Assembly (NCBI GenBank): GCA_017433765.1 | Contig: JAFRGO010000005.1 | Coordinates: 40,622-104,621, forward strand | Reading direction: 5' to 3' | Length of the DNA stretch: 64,000 nucleotides | DNA from: Candidatus Saccharimonadota bacterium | GTDB lineage: Bacteria > Patescibacteriota > Saccharimonadia > Saccharimonadales > Saccharimonadaceae | In this document: piece after piece, positions 1-8,564 of the stretch | Layout of the letters: every line of letters starts with the position of its first letter | How positions within the stretch are numbered: the first letter of the stretch is position 1 | Made by a program: the position numbers and the translations under genes | The notes under the pieces: generated by a model | What the model was told of the DNA's origin: nothing | What the model saw: the letters and a program-made list of their open reading frames with translations, nothing else | Databases searched by the model: none

Positions 1-2465
1 GGGACGATAAAGGAGAAGACGACAGCCAAAAGCAGGGCGAGAGGAGGAACGGGGACGGCGGAGACAAAGCTGGCGAGCGGGCCGAAGAGGGCGAGAATTT
101 GGAGGCTAAAGGCGAAGATGAAGGCGAGAAGGAAGAGGAGGTTCTTGGCCTTGGTGAGGCGAGTCCAGCAGGATTCGAAGATGCCGCGCGTGGTGAAGGC
201 GTTGGCCCATTGCATGACGACGAGAGCGACGAAGGCGAGGGTGTTGGACTCTGCGTGGGAGAGGAAGTGGCTGGCGGTATAATAAACCGCGAGGGTGATG
301 GCGGCCATGGTGACGGCGATGATGACGATGCGTTCGATGATGAGGCGCGGAAGGAGGGGGGTATTGTGGCCTTCGGGTTTTTGACGCAATAAGCGGGCTT
401 CGGCGGGCTCGAGACCGATGGGGATAATCATGATGGAGTCGGTCACGAGGTTGACCCAGAGGATTTGGATGGGGAGGAGGAGTTGGGCGCGGCCGATGAG
501 CAGGGCGCCGATAAGGGTGAGAACTTCGCCGGCGTTGGTCGAGAGGAGATAGAGAAGCATGCGACGAATGTTGGCGAGAATGACGCGACCTTCGCGGATG
601 GCGGCGGTGATGTTAGCGAAGTTATTATCGACGAGAACGATGTCGCCGGCGTCTTGGACGATGGAAGGGCCGTCGCCCATAGCGATGCCGACGTGGGCGT
701 TGGTCAGGGCGGGGACGTCGTTGACACCGTCGCCGGTCATTGCGACAATTTCGCTACGTTTCAGGGCGTCGAGGATGCGGAACTTATCTTCGGGCGTAAC
801 GCGAGCAAAGATGGAGGCGGACTTGGCCTTTTCGGCGAGAGTATCGTCGTCGAGAGTGTCGATTCTGGTGCAATCGAGGACTTCTTCGGGAGTTTTGGCA
901 AGGCCGAGGCTTTTGCCGATGGCGAAGGCGGTGCCGGCGTGGTCGCCGGTGACCATTTTGACCTTGATGCCGGCTTGTCTCGCGCGGGCGATGGCAGGCT
1001 TCGCTTCCCTTCTAATGGTGTCCGAGACGGCGCAGAGGCCGAGGAAGATGAATTTTTCGGACTTTTCGAGGCGAGAGAGCTCGTTGATGTCGTGGGCGGG
1101 AGCGACTTTGGCCAGAGCGAGGACTTTGTAGCCGAAGCTGGCGAATTCGTCGAGTTTTTGGATGGTGGTCTCGTAATCTTTGGCGGAAAGCCGACAACGT
1201 TTAAGGATGACTTCAGGAGAGCCTTTTAGGTAGATGATATTTTTCTTGGCGCGACCTTCGGCGAAGAGGTTGCCGGACATACGAATAGATTGGTCGAAGG
1301 CGTAGGAGCGAAGGGGTGCACCCGGATTCGCGATTTTATTAGCGCTAGCATAGCGCCAGAGACAAATATCCATCGGGTCGCCAGTTTCGGAGGCGGGGAG
1401 GGCGGCGCGGACAAGATAGTCGCCGAGGTTGGTGGGGGATTTGGACCAGAGCTTTTGGAGAGAGAGGCGGTTCTCGGTCAAGGTGCCGGTTTTGTCGCTG
1501 GCAATGGTCGAGACGATGCCGAGAGATTCGATGGCGCGGAGTTCCTTGATTAGGGCCTTCTTCTTGGCGAGGCGAGTGGCGCCGATGGCAAGAATGATGG
1601 CAGTGGCGATGGGTAAATCTTCGGGGACGGCGGAGACGATGAGCGCCAGAGTGAATTCGGCCGACTCGAAGAAAGAGAGGCCTTCGAGGAGCTGGATGAG
1701 AAAAACTAGGACCGCAACAACGCCGAGGATAATCGCGATGCGGATGACGAGCTGGTTGATTTTTTCTTGAATCGGGCTCATGACGGAGGCGCCGGAAGCC
1801 AGCGAGGCGATATGGCCGTATTCGGTAGAGTTGCCGGTCGCAACGACGACGATTTTGGCGCTACCGGTGATGACGAAGGAGCCAGAGAAAACCATGTTGC
1901 GTTGTTCGTAAATCTTTTTCTCGCCGGAGATAGCCTTGGCGTCTTTGGTGACGGAATCCGACTCGCCAGTCAACATGGATTCGTTGGTCAGGAGGCCAGA
2001 TTCGGAGACGATACGGCCGTCGGCAGGAACGCGGTCGCCTTCCGACAAGAGGACGATGTCGCCCGGGACGAGCTCGACAGCATCGAGCTCGAGTTCGGCG
2101 CCGTCGCGGAGGACGTGGATGTTTTGGACAGTGCGCTTCTTTAGGTTGCGAAGAACGCGCTCGGTCGAAAACTGCTGAACGTAAAAAATCCCGGCGTCGC
2201 AAGCGATATCGATGGCGATGATAATAATCTCCGGAATCGAACCCTGGATAATCGCTAGAATAAGGGCGACGAGAAGAATGACCATAAAAAGGTCCATGAA
2301 AGGTTCGAGGATTTTGCGCCAGAGAGGAGTGGTCTGGATGTTGATGGTGTTCTCGCCGTAAGTACGCTGGCGATATTTGACCTCGGCGGAGGAGAGGCCA
2401 CGATCGGGATTGGTGCGGAAATGTTCTAGGACTTCTTTGGACTTTTGGTTGTAGAAATTAGACAT
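1..2465 (-). CDS. P-type Ca2+-transporting ATPase (P2 type), 3' end cut by window
   Basis: About 821 codons are visible; the C-terminus runs off the left edge. The protein would pump cations (probably Ca2+) across the cytoplasmic membrane at the expense of ATP. In order it shows an N-terminal cation-ATPase domain, paired membrane helices, the actuator motif TGES (166-169), a membrane motif PEDLP (281-285) where most P2 pumps have PEGLP, the phosphorylation motif DKTGT with Asp324, the hinge motifs MVTGD and MTGDGVNDVPAL, and four or more C-terminal helices. The start MSNFYNQ lies 4-9 nt after overlapping TATAAT boxes (2467-2482), so the mRNA is probably leaderless or nearly so. It is transcribed divergently from the deaminase. 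Family assignment is firm. Ion specificity is inferred, and the Gly-to-Asp change in PEGLP leaves it open. Confidence 0.93.
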   Translation of the reverse strand, partial: MSNFYNQKSKEVLEHFRTNPDRGLSSAEVKYRQRTYGENTINIQTTPLWRKILEPFMDLFMVILLVALILAIIQGSIPEIIIIAIDIACDAGIFYVQQFSTERVLRNLKKRTVQNIHVLRDGAELELDAVELVPGDIVLLSEGDRVPADGRIVSESGLLTNESMLTGESDSVTKDAKAISGEKKIYEQRNMVFSGSFVITGSAKIVVVATGNSTEYGHIASLASGASVMSPIQEKINQLVIRIAIILGVVAVLVFLIQLLEGLSFFESAEFTLALIVSAVPEDLPIATAIILAIGATRLAKKKALIKELRAIESLGIVSTIASDKTGTLTENRLSLQKLWSKSPTNLGDYLVRAALPASETGDPMDICLWRYASANKIANPGAPLRSYAFDQSIRMSGNLFAEGRAKKNIIYLKGSPEVILKRCRLSAKDYETTIQKLDEFASFGYKVLALAKVAPAHDINELSRLEKSEKFIFLGLCAVSDTIRREAKPAIARARQAGIKVKMVTGDHAGTAFAIGKSLGLAKTPEEVLDCTRIDTLDDDTLAEKAKSASIFARVTPEDKFRILDALKRSEIVAMTGDGVNDVPALTNAHVGIAMGDGPSIVQDAGDIVLVDNNFANITAAIREGRVILANIRRMLLYLLSTNAGEVLTLIGALLIGRAQLLLPIQILWVNLVTDSIMIIPIGLEPAEARLLRQKPEGHNTPLLPRLIIERIVIIAVTMAAITLAVYYTASHFLSHAESNTLAFVALVVMQWANAFTTRGIFESCWTRLTKAKNLLFLLAFIFAFSLQILALFGPLASFVSAVPVPPLALLLAVVFSFIV

Positions 2466-2531
2466 ATATATTATATTATAGCATTTTTAGCATGAGTTGT
2501 TTGGATTATTGCTTTTTGGCGCCAAATTCTG

Positions 2532-2537
2532 TAAGAT
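2532..2537 (+). promoter_or_regulatory. -10 box (TAAGAT) of deaminase gene, leaderless arrangement
   Basis: TAAGAT, preceded by TG, ends 6 nt before the ATG at 2544. That matches the 6-nt spacing seen at many other operon heads here and favours 2544 over the ATG at 2538 as the start. No -35 box is evident. Confidence 0.55.
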
Positions 2538-2543
2538 ATGGGT

Positions 2544-3080
2544 ATGATGTCTTGGGATGAATATTTTATAGGAATCGCCGACGAGGTAGCAAAAAAGTCC
2601 AAAGACCCGTCGTCGAAAAATGGCTGCGTAATCGTCGATGCGAAACATCGACCGGTTTCGTTCGGCTACAACGGAACGATCCAGGGGGCGGATGAGAGCA
2701 AAATGACTCTCACGGAAAGACCGATGAAATATTATTTCGCGATACATTCGGAGATGAATGCACTGCTGTTCGCGCACCGCGATGTTTCGGGCTGTACGCT
2801 CTATAATCGAATGGCGACTTGCGAAAATTGTCTAAAATATTGCCTACAGGCCGGAATAAAACGTTTTGTTTATAAACAACTGCGGGTTAATTCACACAAA
2901 AACGACAAAAATTCGTCAATGACGACAATCGACACGGACGAGGCGATTATCCGACTGCTAAAAGCCTGCCCAGAAGTGGAGACGCTAAATATCTCCAACG
3001 GGAAGACTTATATCGAAGATATCGTGGATTCGTATCCGGAGAACTCCGCCGAACGGAAACGCCTAGAAAAATGGCTATAA
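2544..3080 (+). CDS. dCMP deaminase-like zinc deaminase
   Basis: 178 aa. The fold is cytidine/deoxycytidylate deaminase-like, and such enzymes hydrolytically deaminate a nucleotide base, typically dCMP to dUMP. The zinc site is visible as H68-S-E70 (His ligand, catalytic Glu) and C93-x-x-C96. The usual PCxxC is TCENC here, so the Pro is missing. An extra Cys-containing CLKYC follows. The C-terminal 80 residues are not recognised. It stands alone between a divergent ATPase and a convergent surface-protein gene. An in-frame ATG at 2538 would add two residues; 2544 fits the leaderless promoter spacing. Substrate (dCMP, CMP or a tRNA base) cannot be decided from sequence. Confidence 0.75.
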   Translation: MMSWDEYFIGIADEVAKKSKDPSSKNGCVIVDAKHRPVSFGYNGTIQGADESKMTLTERPMKYYFAIHSEMNALLFAHRDVSGCTLYNRMATCENCLKYCLQAGIKRFVYKQLRVNSHKNDKNSSMTTIDTDEAIIRLLKACPEVETLNISNGKTYIEDIVDSYPENSAERKRLEKWL

Positions 3081-3083
3081 AAA

Positions 3084-3107
3084 AATAATCCCCCGCTGGG
3101 GATTATT
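3084..3107. terminator. Bidirectional hairpin between convergent genes
   Basis: A 10-bp perfect stem (AATAATCCCC / GGGGATTATT, 4-nt loop) lies just after the deaminase stop and overlaps the stop of the convergent gene. T/A-rich tracts flank it on both sides, so it can end both transcripts. Confidence 0.75.
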
Positions 3108-3624
3108 GTTTAATCGTTCGATAAATCAAGATGCCGCCACCGACCATCATGGCTAGCAAAATCGGCACGCCGATAATCATGGCAATCATAGCGGGCGTAG
3201 AGAACATATGCGCTTCGTATCGCTCGACGAGAGAATTCGTGAACTCGCCTAGCGGCTCGGTCTTGACGTCGCTAACGGTCGGGGCGGAGGAAATAGGCGC
3301 CCAAACGGCATACAGCGTAGTAACTCTATTCGTCGCGGTGAAATACGCTCCCGGCATGATAGTCTTCTCGCTCGTTGGGTCTAGCGCCCAACCAGAGAAA
3401 GAGAAGCCGTCTCTCGTTGGAGTTAGATTATTGACCTTCACGACGGCGTAGGTCTCGTTGCCGAGGACCGTCGCAGTCTCCGGCCCACTCACCCCGCCAG
3501 TAGTGTCGTAAACTACGGTGTACTCTACCGTCCCGCCGAGGTTGGACTCGGCAAAGACAGGGAGGCCAAGCCCCCCTGCGATAGTCAGACAAAGTATAGT
3601 TAGAACGAGACGGATACGTTTCAT
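3103..3624 (-). CDS. Secreted, membrane-anchored InlB B-repeat protein
   Basis: 173 aa from the preferred start MKRIRLVL. An N-terminal signal peptide (about residues 1-25, ending near VFAES) is followed by one Listeria-Bacteroides (InlB B) repeat with the hallmark FSGWALDPTS and TLYAVW. A C-terminal transmembrane helix (about 142-168, very hydrophobic, Gly/Ile rich) ends in a short basic tail, so the repeat is displayed outside. An upstream ATG at 3645 would add seven residues inside the preceding gene; 3624 sits directly after that gene's TAA (TAATATG) and gives a better signal peptide. It is the second gene of an operon with the larger FISUMP protein and shares its repeat type. Likely an adhesin or cell-surface component; no catalytic motif seen. 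Confidence 0.8.
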   Translation of the reverse strand: MKRIRLVLTILCLTIAGGLGLPVFAESNLGGTVEYTVVYDTTGGVSGPETATVLGNETYAVVKVNNLTPTRDGFSFSGWALDPTSEKTIMPGAYFTATNRVTTLYAVWAPISSAPTVSDVKTEPLGEFTNSLVERYEAHMFSTPAMIAMIIGVPILLAMMVGGGILIYRTIKQ

Positions 3625-3625
3625 A

Positions 3626-5995
3626 TTAGGCTTCACTTTCCTCATCTTCCTTGTTGCGCTTCACGACGAAGAGGGTGGTGAGGGTCGTTACGGCGGCGGC
3701 AGCTCCAGCGGCGGCAGCAACTATCAAACCGGTGTTCGCAGCATTGCCCTCTAGCAAGGAGTAATAGGCAGCAAGAACGGCATTGTATTTCTGGATAAGC
3801 TCGGAGCTAATCATGGCTTTTTCTTCGTCGCTCAAGGCTTCGTATAGACTGCGGAGTCTCTCGATAGCTTCACCGTCGGCAAGCGTGATATCTTCGGGAT
3901 TCGGCAAGGCACGAATCAATCTAATCACTTCGAGAACATTATCCGGAACGTTCAAAGTGTCTTCGCCGAGCGGGTTGGCGTTGCCGGAGCCGTTAGTCGA
4001 AGATGCGATACAGCGGACGGCATAACCGTTAGTCTTGGATTCGCTATTTCCGGAAAGTGCAGCCCCACTACCTGACCCCGAACCGTAATACACGGCGTAA
4101 GCATTGGCGGCGCTCACAGCACTCGAGGTCCAGAGATAGCCAGTATTGCCACTAATATAACTTCCGGTGCCGTCAACATAGCCACCAAGCGGGAAGTTGA
4201 GCGGAGCGGAGGTATGGGCAGAGCTATTCATGGTCGTGGAGGTCGCACTACTCACGGCGTTGTATTGCGCCAGCAAGTAACCAAACGAACCGCTCGCTAC
4301 GCCATCAGCCGGAATAGTCCAACCCTTCGGGCAGATAGTGCCCTTGCCACCGGCAGTCGCGGAATAGTAATTATACAGATAGCCACCACTAGCATAGCTG
4401 TTGCTACCGTTGTTCGCGGCGCCCGTGCGGAAGTCGGCACTAGTCGCGTCGCCAGTCCAGGAATTGTTGTCGGTCGCTTCCATAGTATAAGTACTGCTGA
4501 CATCGGAGTTCGCCGTCGTTAAGTTCAGGCTCCAGCTCGTCGAATTATCTACGCCAAGGCGAAGGTTCTCAGTCATCCAGCAGTTGCCGTCGAGCAATTT
4601 CGCCACAGTGTAAGTATTGCCATCGCGAGTATCAACCAAGGAAATGGCCTGAGTATCGCCCGCGGCACCAGAAGTCGCATTGCTAACCGAAGAGCAAATC
4701 TTCGCGGTCATGTCTTGCAATCTATAGACGCCGCCAACAGTCGTCGCGTTGGCTTTGCTAAACGCATCCTCAAAGGTCACTGTCCCGTAAACAGCATACA
4801 GCGTCACGGTAGGATTATCTGACCGAACAGTAAAGATATCGCCCGGCTGATAAGAAGCCTCGGTCGCAATGGACGACGTCGCCCAACCCTTGAAGGTGCC
4901 AGCGTTCGACTCCGGAGAAACGTTTGGAATGGTGAAGTTGTGGCTACCGACATCCTCGGCGCTCATGCCCGCCGTAAGCGTGCCGGACGAATCCGTACCG
5001 CCAGCCAAGTTGAAGTTCAAAGTGAAAGTCTGGCCCCAGATAGCGTATAGTGTCGTCGAATAAGTGTTAACGTTCACGACCGCGACGGTATTCCCATTCC
5101 CATCATCGCCATAGGTCGGCACCGTCCAGCTCCCATCCGAGGAATTATAAGCGTAGGCTGGAGAAGTCGAGCGCGAGCTAGTATCCCAACCCTTGAAGGT
5201 GTAACTTGTCCTAGCCGGAATCGTAGCCGTATCCAAAGGAATATAAACCGGTCCAGTATAGCTCGTGACGACGCTCTTCGTCGTCGAAGACGGGATATTG
5301 GTCACGGTATCGCTGGCGTTGCCGTTATAGCTCAAGGTATAATCGCTCGACACATCAGCGGCACTATTCGCCACAGCAGTCAAAATCAGCGTGCCGTCAT
5401 ACTTACCAAACAGCAAATCTTCGGTAATCAATGTACCAATATAAATATCAGTCTTCTCGTCAGTCGCCGCAGCGATAGTCTTCTTCAGCACGGTGTCGCT
5501 ACTCGAGAGCGGGTTGAAGGTGCCAGACTGGCCGTTCTCGCTCCAGTCGGTACTCCAGCCGTAGGCGTTTTTCTCGTTGAAATACTGGCTATTGGCGATA
5601 TCGACACTAATCGGCGCGGAAATAGACGAAATGTAGCTCTCGCTCGAGAAGTTGGAGTTGGAATTGACGAAATGGGCGTTGATATCCTTTGAGCGCATCG
5701 AAAGCTGGTAGCCGTAACTGTTCGCGGTGGTCACGGAGGCCTCGATACCGATTGTCTTGAATACGCCATTTTGACCCGGATCGCGGACTTGGATGCTATA
5801 GCCGTTTGTCTCGTCGATGGGGCTGACCGAGAGCGTAACTGTGTTGCCCTCTTCCTCCACTTCGTCGGCATGGCTATCATCGGCGAATTGGGGCACAAAA
5901 AGATAACCACAGACAAGAATAGCTAGACTCGCGAACGAGAAAATAGCAAAACTCCATACATCGGCGTATAGATTTAGCTTTTTACCCTTTTTCAT
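3626..5995 (-). CDS. Large surface protein with InlB B-repeats and a FISUMP domain
   Basis: 789 aa. The N-terminal hydrophobic segment (about 14-36) is a signal anchor or signal peptide. A beta-rich domain (about 50-210) follows, then two InlB B-repeats (about 240-400, with TFKGWDTSS and TFKGWATSS and the closing LYAIWG / LYAVYG). A FISUMP domain (about 410-670) shows AKLLDGNCWMTENLRLG and ICPKGWTIP. A helical stretch and a C-terminal membrane anchor (about 755-780) with a basic/acidic tail end the protein. The start is preceded by AAAGGAG and a leader of about 26 nt, with TATAAT and a -35-like TTGTAA 17 bp upstream. FISUMP and InlB repeats are typical of surface proteins in Fibrobacter and Saccharibacteria. 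A function in host-cell attachment is inferred. Confidence 0.85.
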   Translation of the reverse strand: MKKGKKLNLYADVWSFAIFSFASLAILVCGYLFVPQFADDSHADEVEEEGNTVTLSVSPIDETNGYSIQVRDPGQNGVFKTIGIEASVTTANSYGYQLSMRSKDINAHFVNSNSNFSSESYISSISAPISVDIANSQYFNEKNAYGWSTDWSENGQSGTFNPLSSSDTVLKKTIAAATDEKTDIYIGTLITEDLLFGKYDGTLILTAVANSAADVSSDYTLSYNGNASDTVTNIPSSTTKSVVTSYTGPVYIPLDTATIPARTSYTFKGWDTSSRSTSPAYAYNSSDGSWTVPTYGDDGNGNTVAVVNVNTYSTTLYAIWGQTFTLNFNLAGGTDSSGTLTAGMSAEDVGSHNFTIPNVSPESNAGTFKGWATSSIATEASYQPGDIFTVRSDNPTVTLYAVYGTVTFEDAFSKANATTVGGVYRLQDMTAKICSSVSNATSGAAGDTQAISLVDTRDGNTYTVAKLLDGNCWMTENLRLGVDNSTSWSLNLTTANSDVSSTYTMEATDNNSWTGDATSADFRTGAANNGSNSYASGGYLYNYYSATAGGKGTICPKGWTIPADGVASGSFGYLLAQYNAVSSATSTTMNSSAHTSAPLNFPLGGYVDGTGSYISGNTGYLWTSSAVSAANAYAVYYGSGSGSGAALSGNSESKTNGYAVRCIASSTNGSGNANPLGEDTLNVPDNVLEVIRLIRALPNPEDITLADGEAIERLRSLYEALSDEEKAMISSELIQKYNAVLAAYYSLLEGNAANTGLIVAAAAGAAAAVTTLTTLFVVKRNKEDEESEA

Positions 5996-6081
5996 CTAAC
6001 TCCTTTTCTAGTTATGGTTTTATTATATATAAACTCAACCGTTTTTACAAGACTTTATTTATAGATTTTTTAAGCCATTTT

Positions 6082-6729
6082 TCACCATTTTATAGGGGTT
6101 TTACCGTGAGAAACAAGATAGGAATTGGCCTTGCTAAATGGCCGGCTGCCAAAGAAGCCGTTGTGGGCGGAAAGAGGCGAAGGATGGGCGGATTCGAGAA
6201 TGAGATGCTTGCTTTCGTCGATGAGATGTTTTTTACTACGAGCGTCACGACCCCAGAGAATGAAAACTAGGTTCTCGCGAGTGTCGCTTAAATATTTGAT
6301 GACCGCTTCGGTGAAAGTTTCCCAGCCGTAGCCACGATGGGAGCCAGCGTGGTGGGCTTCGACGGTCAAGACGTTATTAAGCAAGAGGACGCCTTGGTCT
6401 TGCCAGGATTTAAGATAGCCGGTTTTGTTCTCGTGGTGGCCGAGATCGGAGTCAATTTCTTTGTAAATGTTAACGAGCGAGGGTGGGATTTTCTCGGAAG
6501 GAGGCACGGAAAAAGCGAGACCGTGAGCAGCGCCTGGGGTGTGGTAGGGGTCTTGACCAAGAATGACGACTTTAATGGCTGTCAAATCGGTCGTAAAGGC
6601 CGAGAAGACTTTGGTTTTCTCGGGGAAGATAGTTTTGGTCGAATATTCGTATTTGAGAAATTCGGATAGTTCTTGGAAATAGGGTTTGGCGAATTCGTTG
6701 TCGAGAAACTGTTTCCAAGAATCGTGCAT
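6082..6729 (-). CDS. ung: Uracil-DNA glycosylase, family 1
   Basis: 215 aa, the normal length. It removes uracil from DNA as the first step of base excision repair. The water-activating motif GQDPYH (58-63, Asp60) and the minor-groove loop HPSPLS (182-187) are intact, as is the Asn-containing LLLNNVLT strand. The ATG directly follows the gatB stop with no gap, so ung is the last gene of the gatC-gatA-(HEPN-like)-gatB-ung operon and is probably translated by coupling. No oddities. Confidence 0.97.
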   Translation of the reverse strand: MHDSWKQFLDNEFAKPYFQELSEFLKYEYSTKTIFPEKTKVFSAFTTDLTAIKVVILGQDPYHTPGAAHGLAFSVPPSEKIPPSLVNIYKEIDSDLGHHENKTGYLKSWQDQGVLLLNNVLTVEAHHAGSHRGYGWETFTEAVIKYLSDTRENLVFILWGRDARSKKHLIDESKHLILESAHPSPLSAHNGFFGSRPFSKANSYLVSHGKTPIKW

Positions 6730-8145
6730 TTAGCCGCCTAGCTTATCTTTAAGGATAGTTTGGACGGCCGAGGGGTTGGCTTTGCCTTGGGAGGCTTTCA
6801 TGACCTGGCCGACAAGGAAGCCGAGAACCTTCGACTCGCCGTTTTTATAATCTTCCTGGGCTTTTTTAGTGGCGGGGTCGGCGAGGACGGAATCGACGAT
6901 GGCGCCGAGAGCATCGAGGTCGTTTTCTTGGAGAAGGTTGAGCTCCTTGGCGATGGTGCGAGTGTCTTTTTTCGCCATGTCGGGGTCGAAGAAGCGGAGG
7001 AAGACTTCTTTCGTGGCGGTAGAGGAGAGCTCCTTTTGCTCGTTCATCGCCGCAAGGTCGGAGAGTTGGCGACTACTGGGGAGATGGTCGAGCATTTCGA
7101 CGTATTTTTCTTCGGCGAGAAGGACGGTGACGAACAAGTTGGAGATGAGCTTAAGATGCTTAGTCTCGAGACTGGAGACTTTTTCCATCAGACGCGGATA
7201 GTCGAGGAGAATCTCGAGAATGTCGGACGGAATAAGTTTCTCGTATTTGGCACGGTAATCAGACGGGAGGAGCGGAAAATCGGCGAGCGCCTTGGAAATA
7301 TAGGCTTCGGAAAGATTGAGCGGAGGAAGGTCGGGCTCGGGCATATAGCGATAATCTTGAGCCTCTTCTTTGGAACGCTGGGAAGTTGTCTCGCCCGTAG
7401 CGTCGGACCAGCCGCGAGTTTCTTGGATGACTTTTGCGCCGGAATCGAGAAGTTTAGTCTGGCGTTTAATCTCGTATTCGACAGCACGCTCGACGGAGCG
7501 AAAACTGTTGAGGTTTTTGATCTCGGCGCGAGTGCCGAGCTCGGCTGAACCCTCGGGGGCGAGAGAAATGTTGACGTCAAAACGCATATTGCCGTTATAG
7601 AGGTCGCCGTGGGTAACGCCGGCAAAAATCATTGCGCGCCATAGTTCCTTGCAGTAGTCGCGAGCCTCGACAGCGGCGTGCATGTCGGGCAGGGAGACGA
7701 TCTCAAGCAGCGGAGTATCAACGCGGTTCAAATCAACAAGCGAGTAGTTGTCAAAATGCGACAATTTACCAGCGTCACCTTCGAGGTGGGCGTGTTCGAT
7801 GTGGACTTTTTGGCCGTCGGCGAGCTGGATGTAGCCGGCGCCGATGATGGGCGAATAAAATTGTGTAATCTGGTAGCCCTTGGGGGAGTCGGGGTAGAAA
7901 TAGTGCTTGCGGTCGAAGCGAGAATAGCCGTTGATTTGAGCATTCATGGCGCGGCCGGCGCGGAGAGCGAGGTGGACGGCACCTTCGTTGAGACGAGGAA
8001 GCATGCCTGGCAGGGCGTAATCGACGGGAGAGACGCAAGAGTTCGGTTCTTTGCCGACAGCGTCATTGTCGACTTCGGAGAAAAGCTTGGTTTTAGTTGC
8101 AAGTTGGACGTGACATTCTATACCGATGGTGGGATAGTATTTCAT
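6730..8145 (-). CDS. gatB: Aspartyl/glutamyl-tRNA amidotransferase subunit B
   Basis: 471 aa. With GatA and GatC it converts mischarged Glu-tRNA(Gln) or Asp-tRNA(Asn) into the correct amide form. The kinase-like N-terminal domain carries GIECHVQLATKTKLF, RKHYFYPDSPKGYQITQF and the zinc-region equivalents, and the C-terminal YqeY-like domain (about 330-470) ends in KANPSAVQTILKDKLGG. The start overlaps the stop of the small HEPN-like gene by one base (TAATG type). Presence of the complex means the cell probably lacks GlnRS and/or AsnRS, an inference from the known pathway. Confidence 0.97.
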   Translation of the reverse strand: MKYYPTIGIECHVQLATKTKLFSEVDNDAVGKEPNSCVSPVDYALPGMLPRLNEGAVHLALRAGRAMNAQINGYSRFDRKHYFYPDSPKGYQITQFYSPIIGAGYIQLADGQKVHIEHAHLEGDAGKLSHFDNYSLVDLNRVDTPLLEIVSLPDMHAAVEARDYCKELWRAMIFAGVTHGDLYNGNMRFDVNISLAPEGSAELGTRAEIKNLNSFRSVERAVEYEIKRQTKLLDSGAKVIQETRGWSDATGETTSQRSKEEAQDYRYMPEPDLPPLNLSEAYISKALADFPLLPSDYRAKYEKLIPSDILEILLDYPRLMEKVSSLETKHLKLISNLFVTVLLAEEKYVEMLDHLPSSRQLSDLAAMNEQKELSSTATKEVFLRFFDPDMAKKDTRTIAKELNLLQENDLDALGAIVDSVLADPATKKAQEDYKNGESKVLGFLVGQVMKASQGKANPSAVQTILKDKLGG

Positions 8146-8564
8146 TAGATGGCTCCTAGGTCTTTTAAGGCTTGTTTATAGGTCGCGAGAGCATGGAGGG
8201 ATTGGCGGTATTCGACGTGAAAACCGTGTTCGTGGGCGATTTGGTTGCGAAGTTTGTGGGCATACCAGACGGAGTTGAGCGAGGTGAATTTGTCGGCGGA
8301 TTTCTTTAGACGGTCGCCCATGGTTTTGCCGGGGATGCCCATCTCGGAGAGGGCTTTGTCGAGCAATTTGTCAGCCTCGACGAGAGAGAGGTCGTAGGTG
8401 GCGGGATTGTCACGGAGCAGGCCGTTCTCGATTTTTAAAAAGTCGGTCTGGTAGGCGATTTTATCGAAAGTGTAGGCGCGCTTCGAATTCAACATGACAG
8501 CAAGGAAGATGAAAATGCCAACAATCAAGACGGCGACACAAAAAGTGATAATAGAAAAGTCCAT
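8145..8564 (-). CDS. Membrane-anchored HEPN-like small protein inside the gat operon
   Basis: 139 aa. One N-terminal transmembrane helix (about 5-27) is followed by a soluble, all-alpha-looking domain. That domain ends with HKLRNQIAHEHGF, in which R106 and H111 form an R-x4-H motif preceded by a polar pair, the arrangement typical of HEPN domains (often RNases). It lies between gatA and gatB with one-base overlaps on both sides, so it is co-translated with the amidotransferase. I do not recognise a named family. HEPN membership is inferred from the motif and helical periodicity. It could also be a purely structural four-helix protein. Confidence 0.6.
   Translation of the reverse strand: MDFSIITFCVAVLIVGIFIFLAVMLNSKRAYTFDKIAYQTDFLKIENGLLRDNPATYDLSLVEADKLLDKALSEMGIPGKTMGDRLKKSADKFTSLNSVWYAHKLRNQIAHEHGFHVEYRQSLHALATYKQALKDLGAI

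Noticed and set aside
99..1229. Long plus-strand open frames rich in Gly, Asp and Glu opposite the P-type ATPase
   Set aside because: They are antisense shadows created by the strong GAG/GCG codon bias of the minus-strand gene; no start signals or protein families. The same holds for long antisense frames opposite dnaK, gatB, typA, alaS and pyk.
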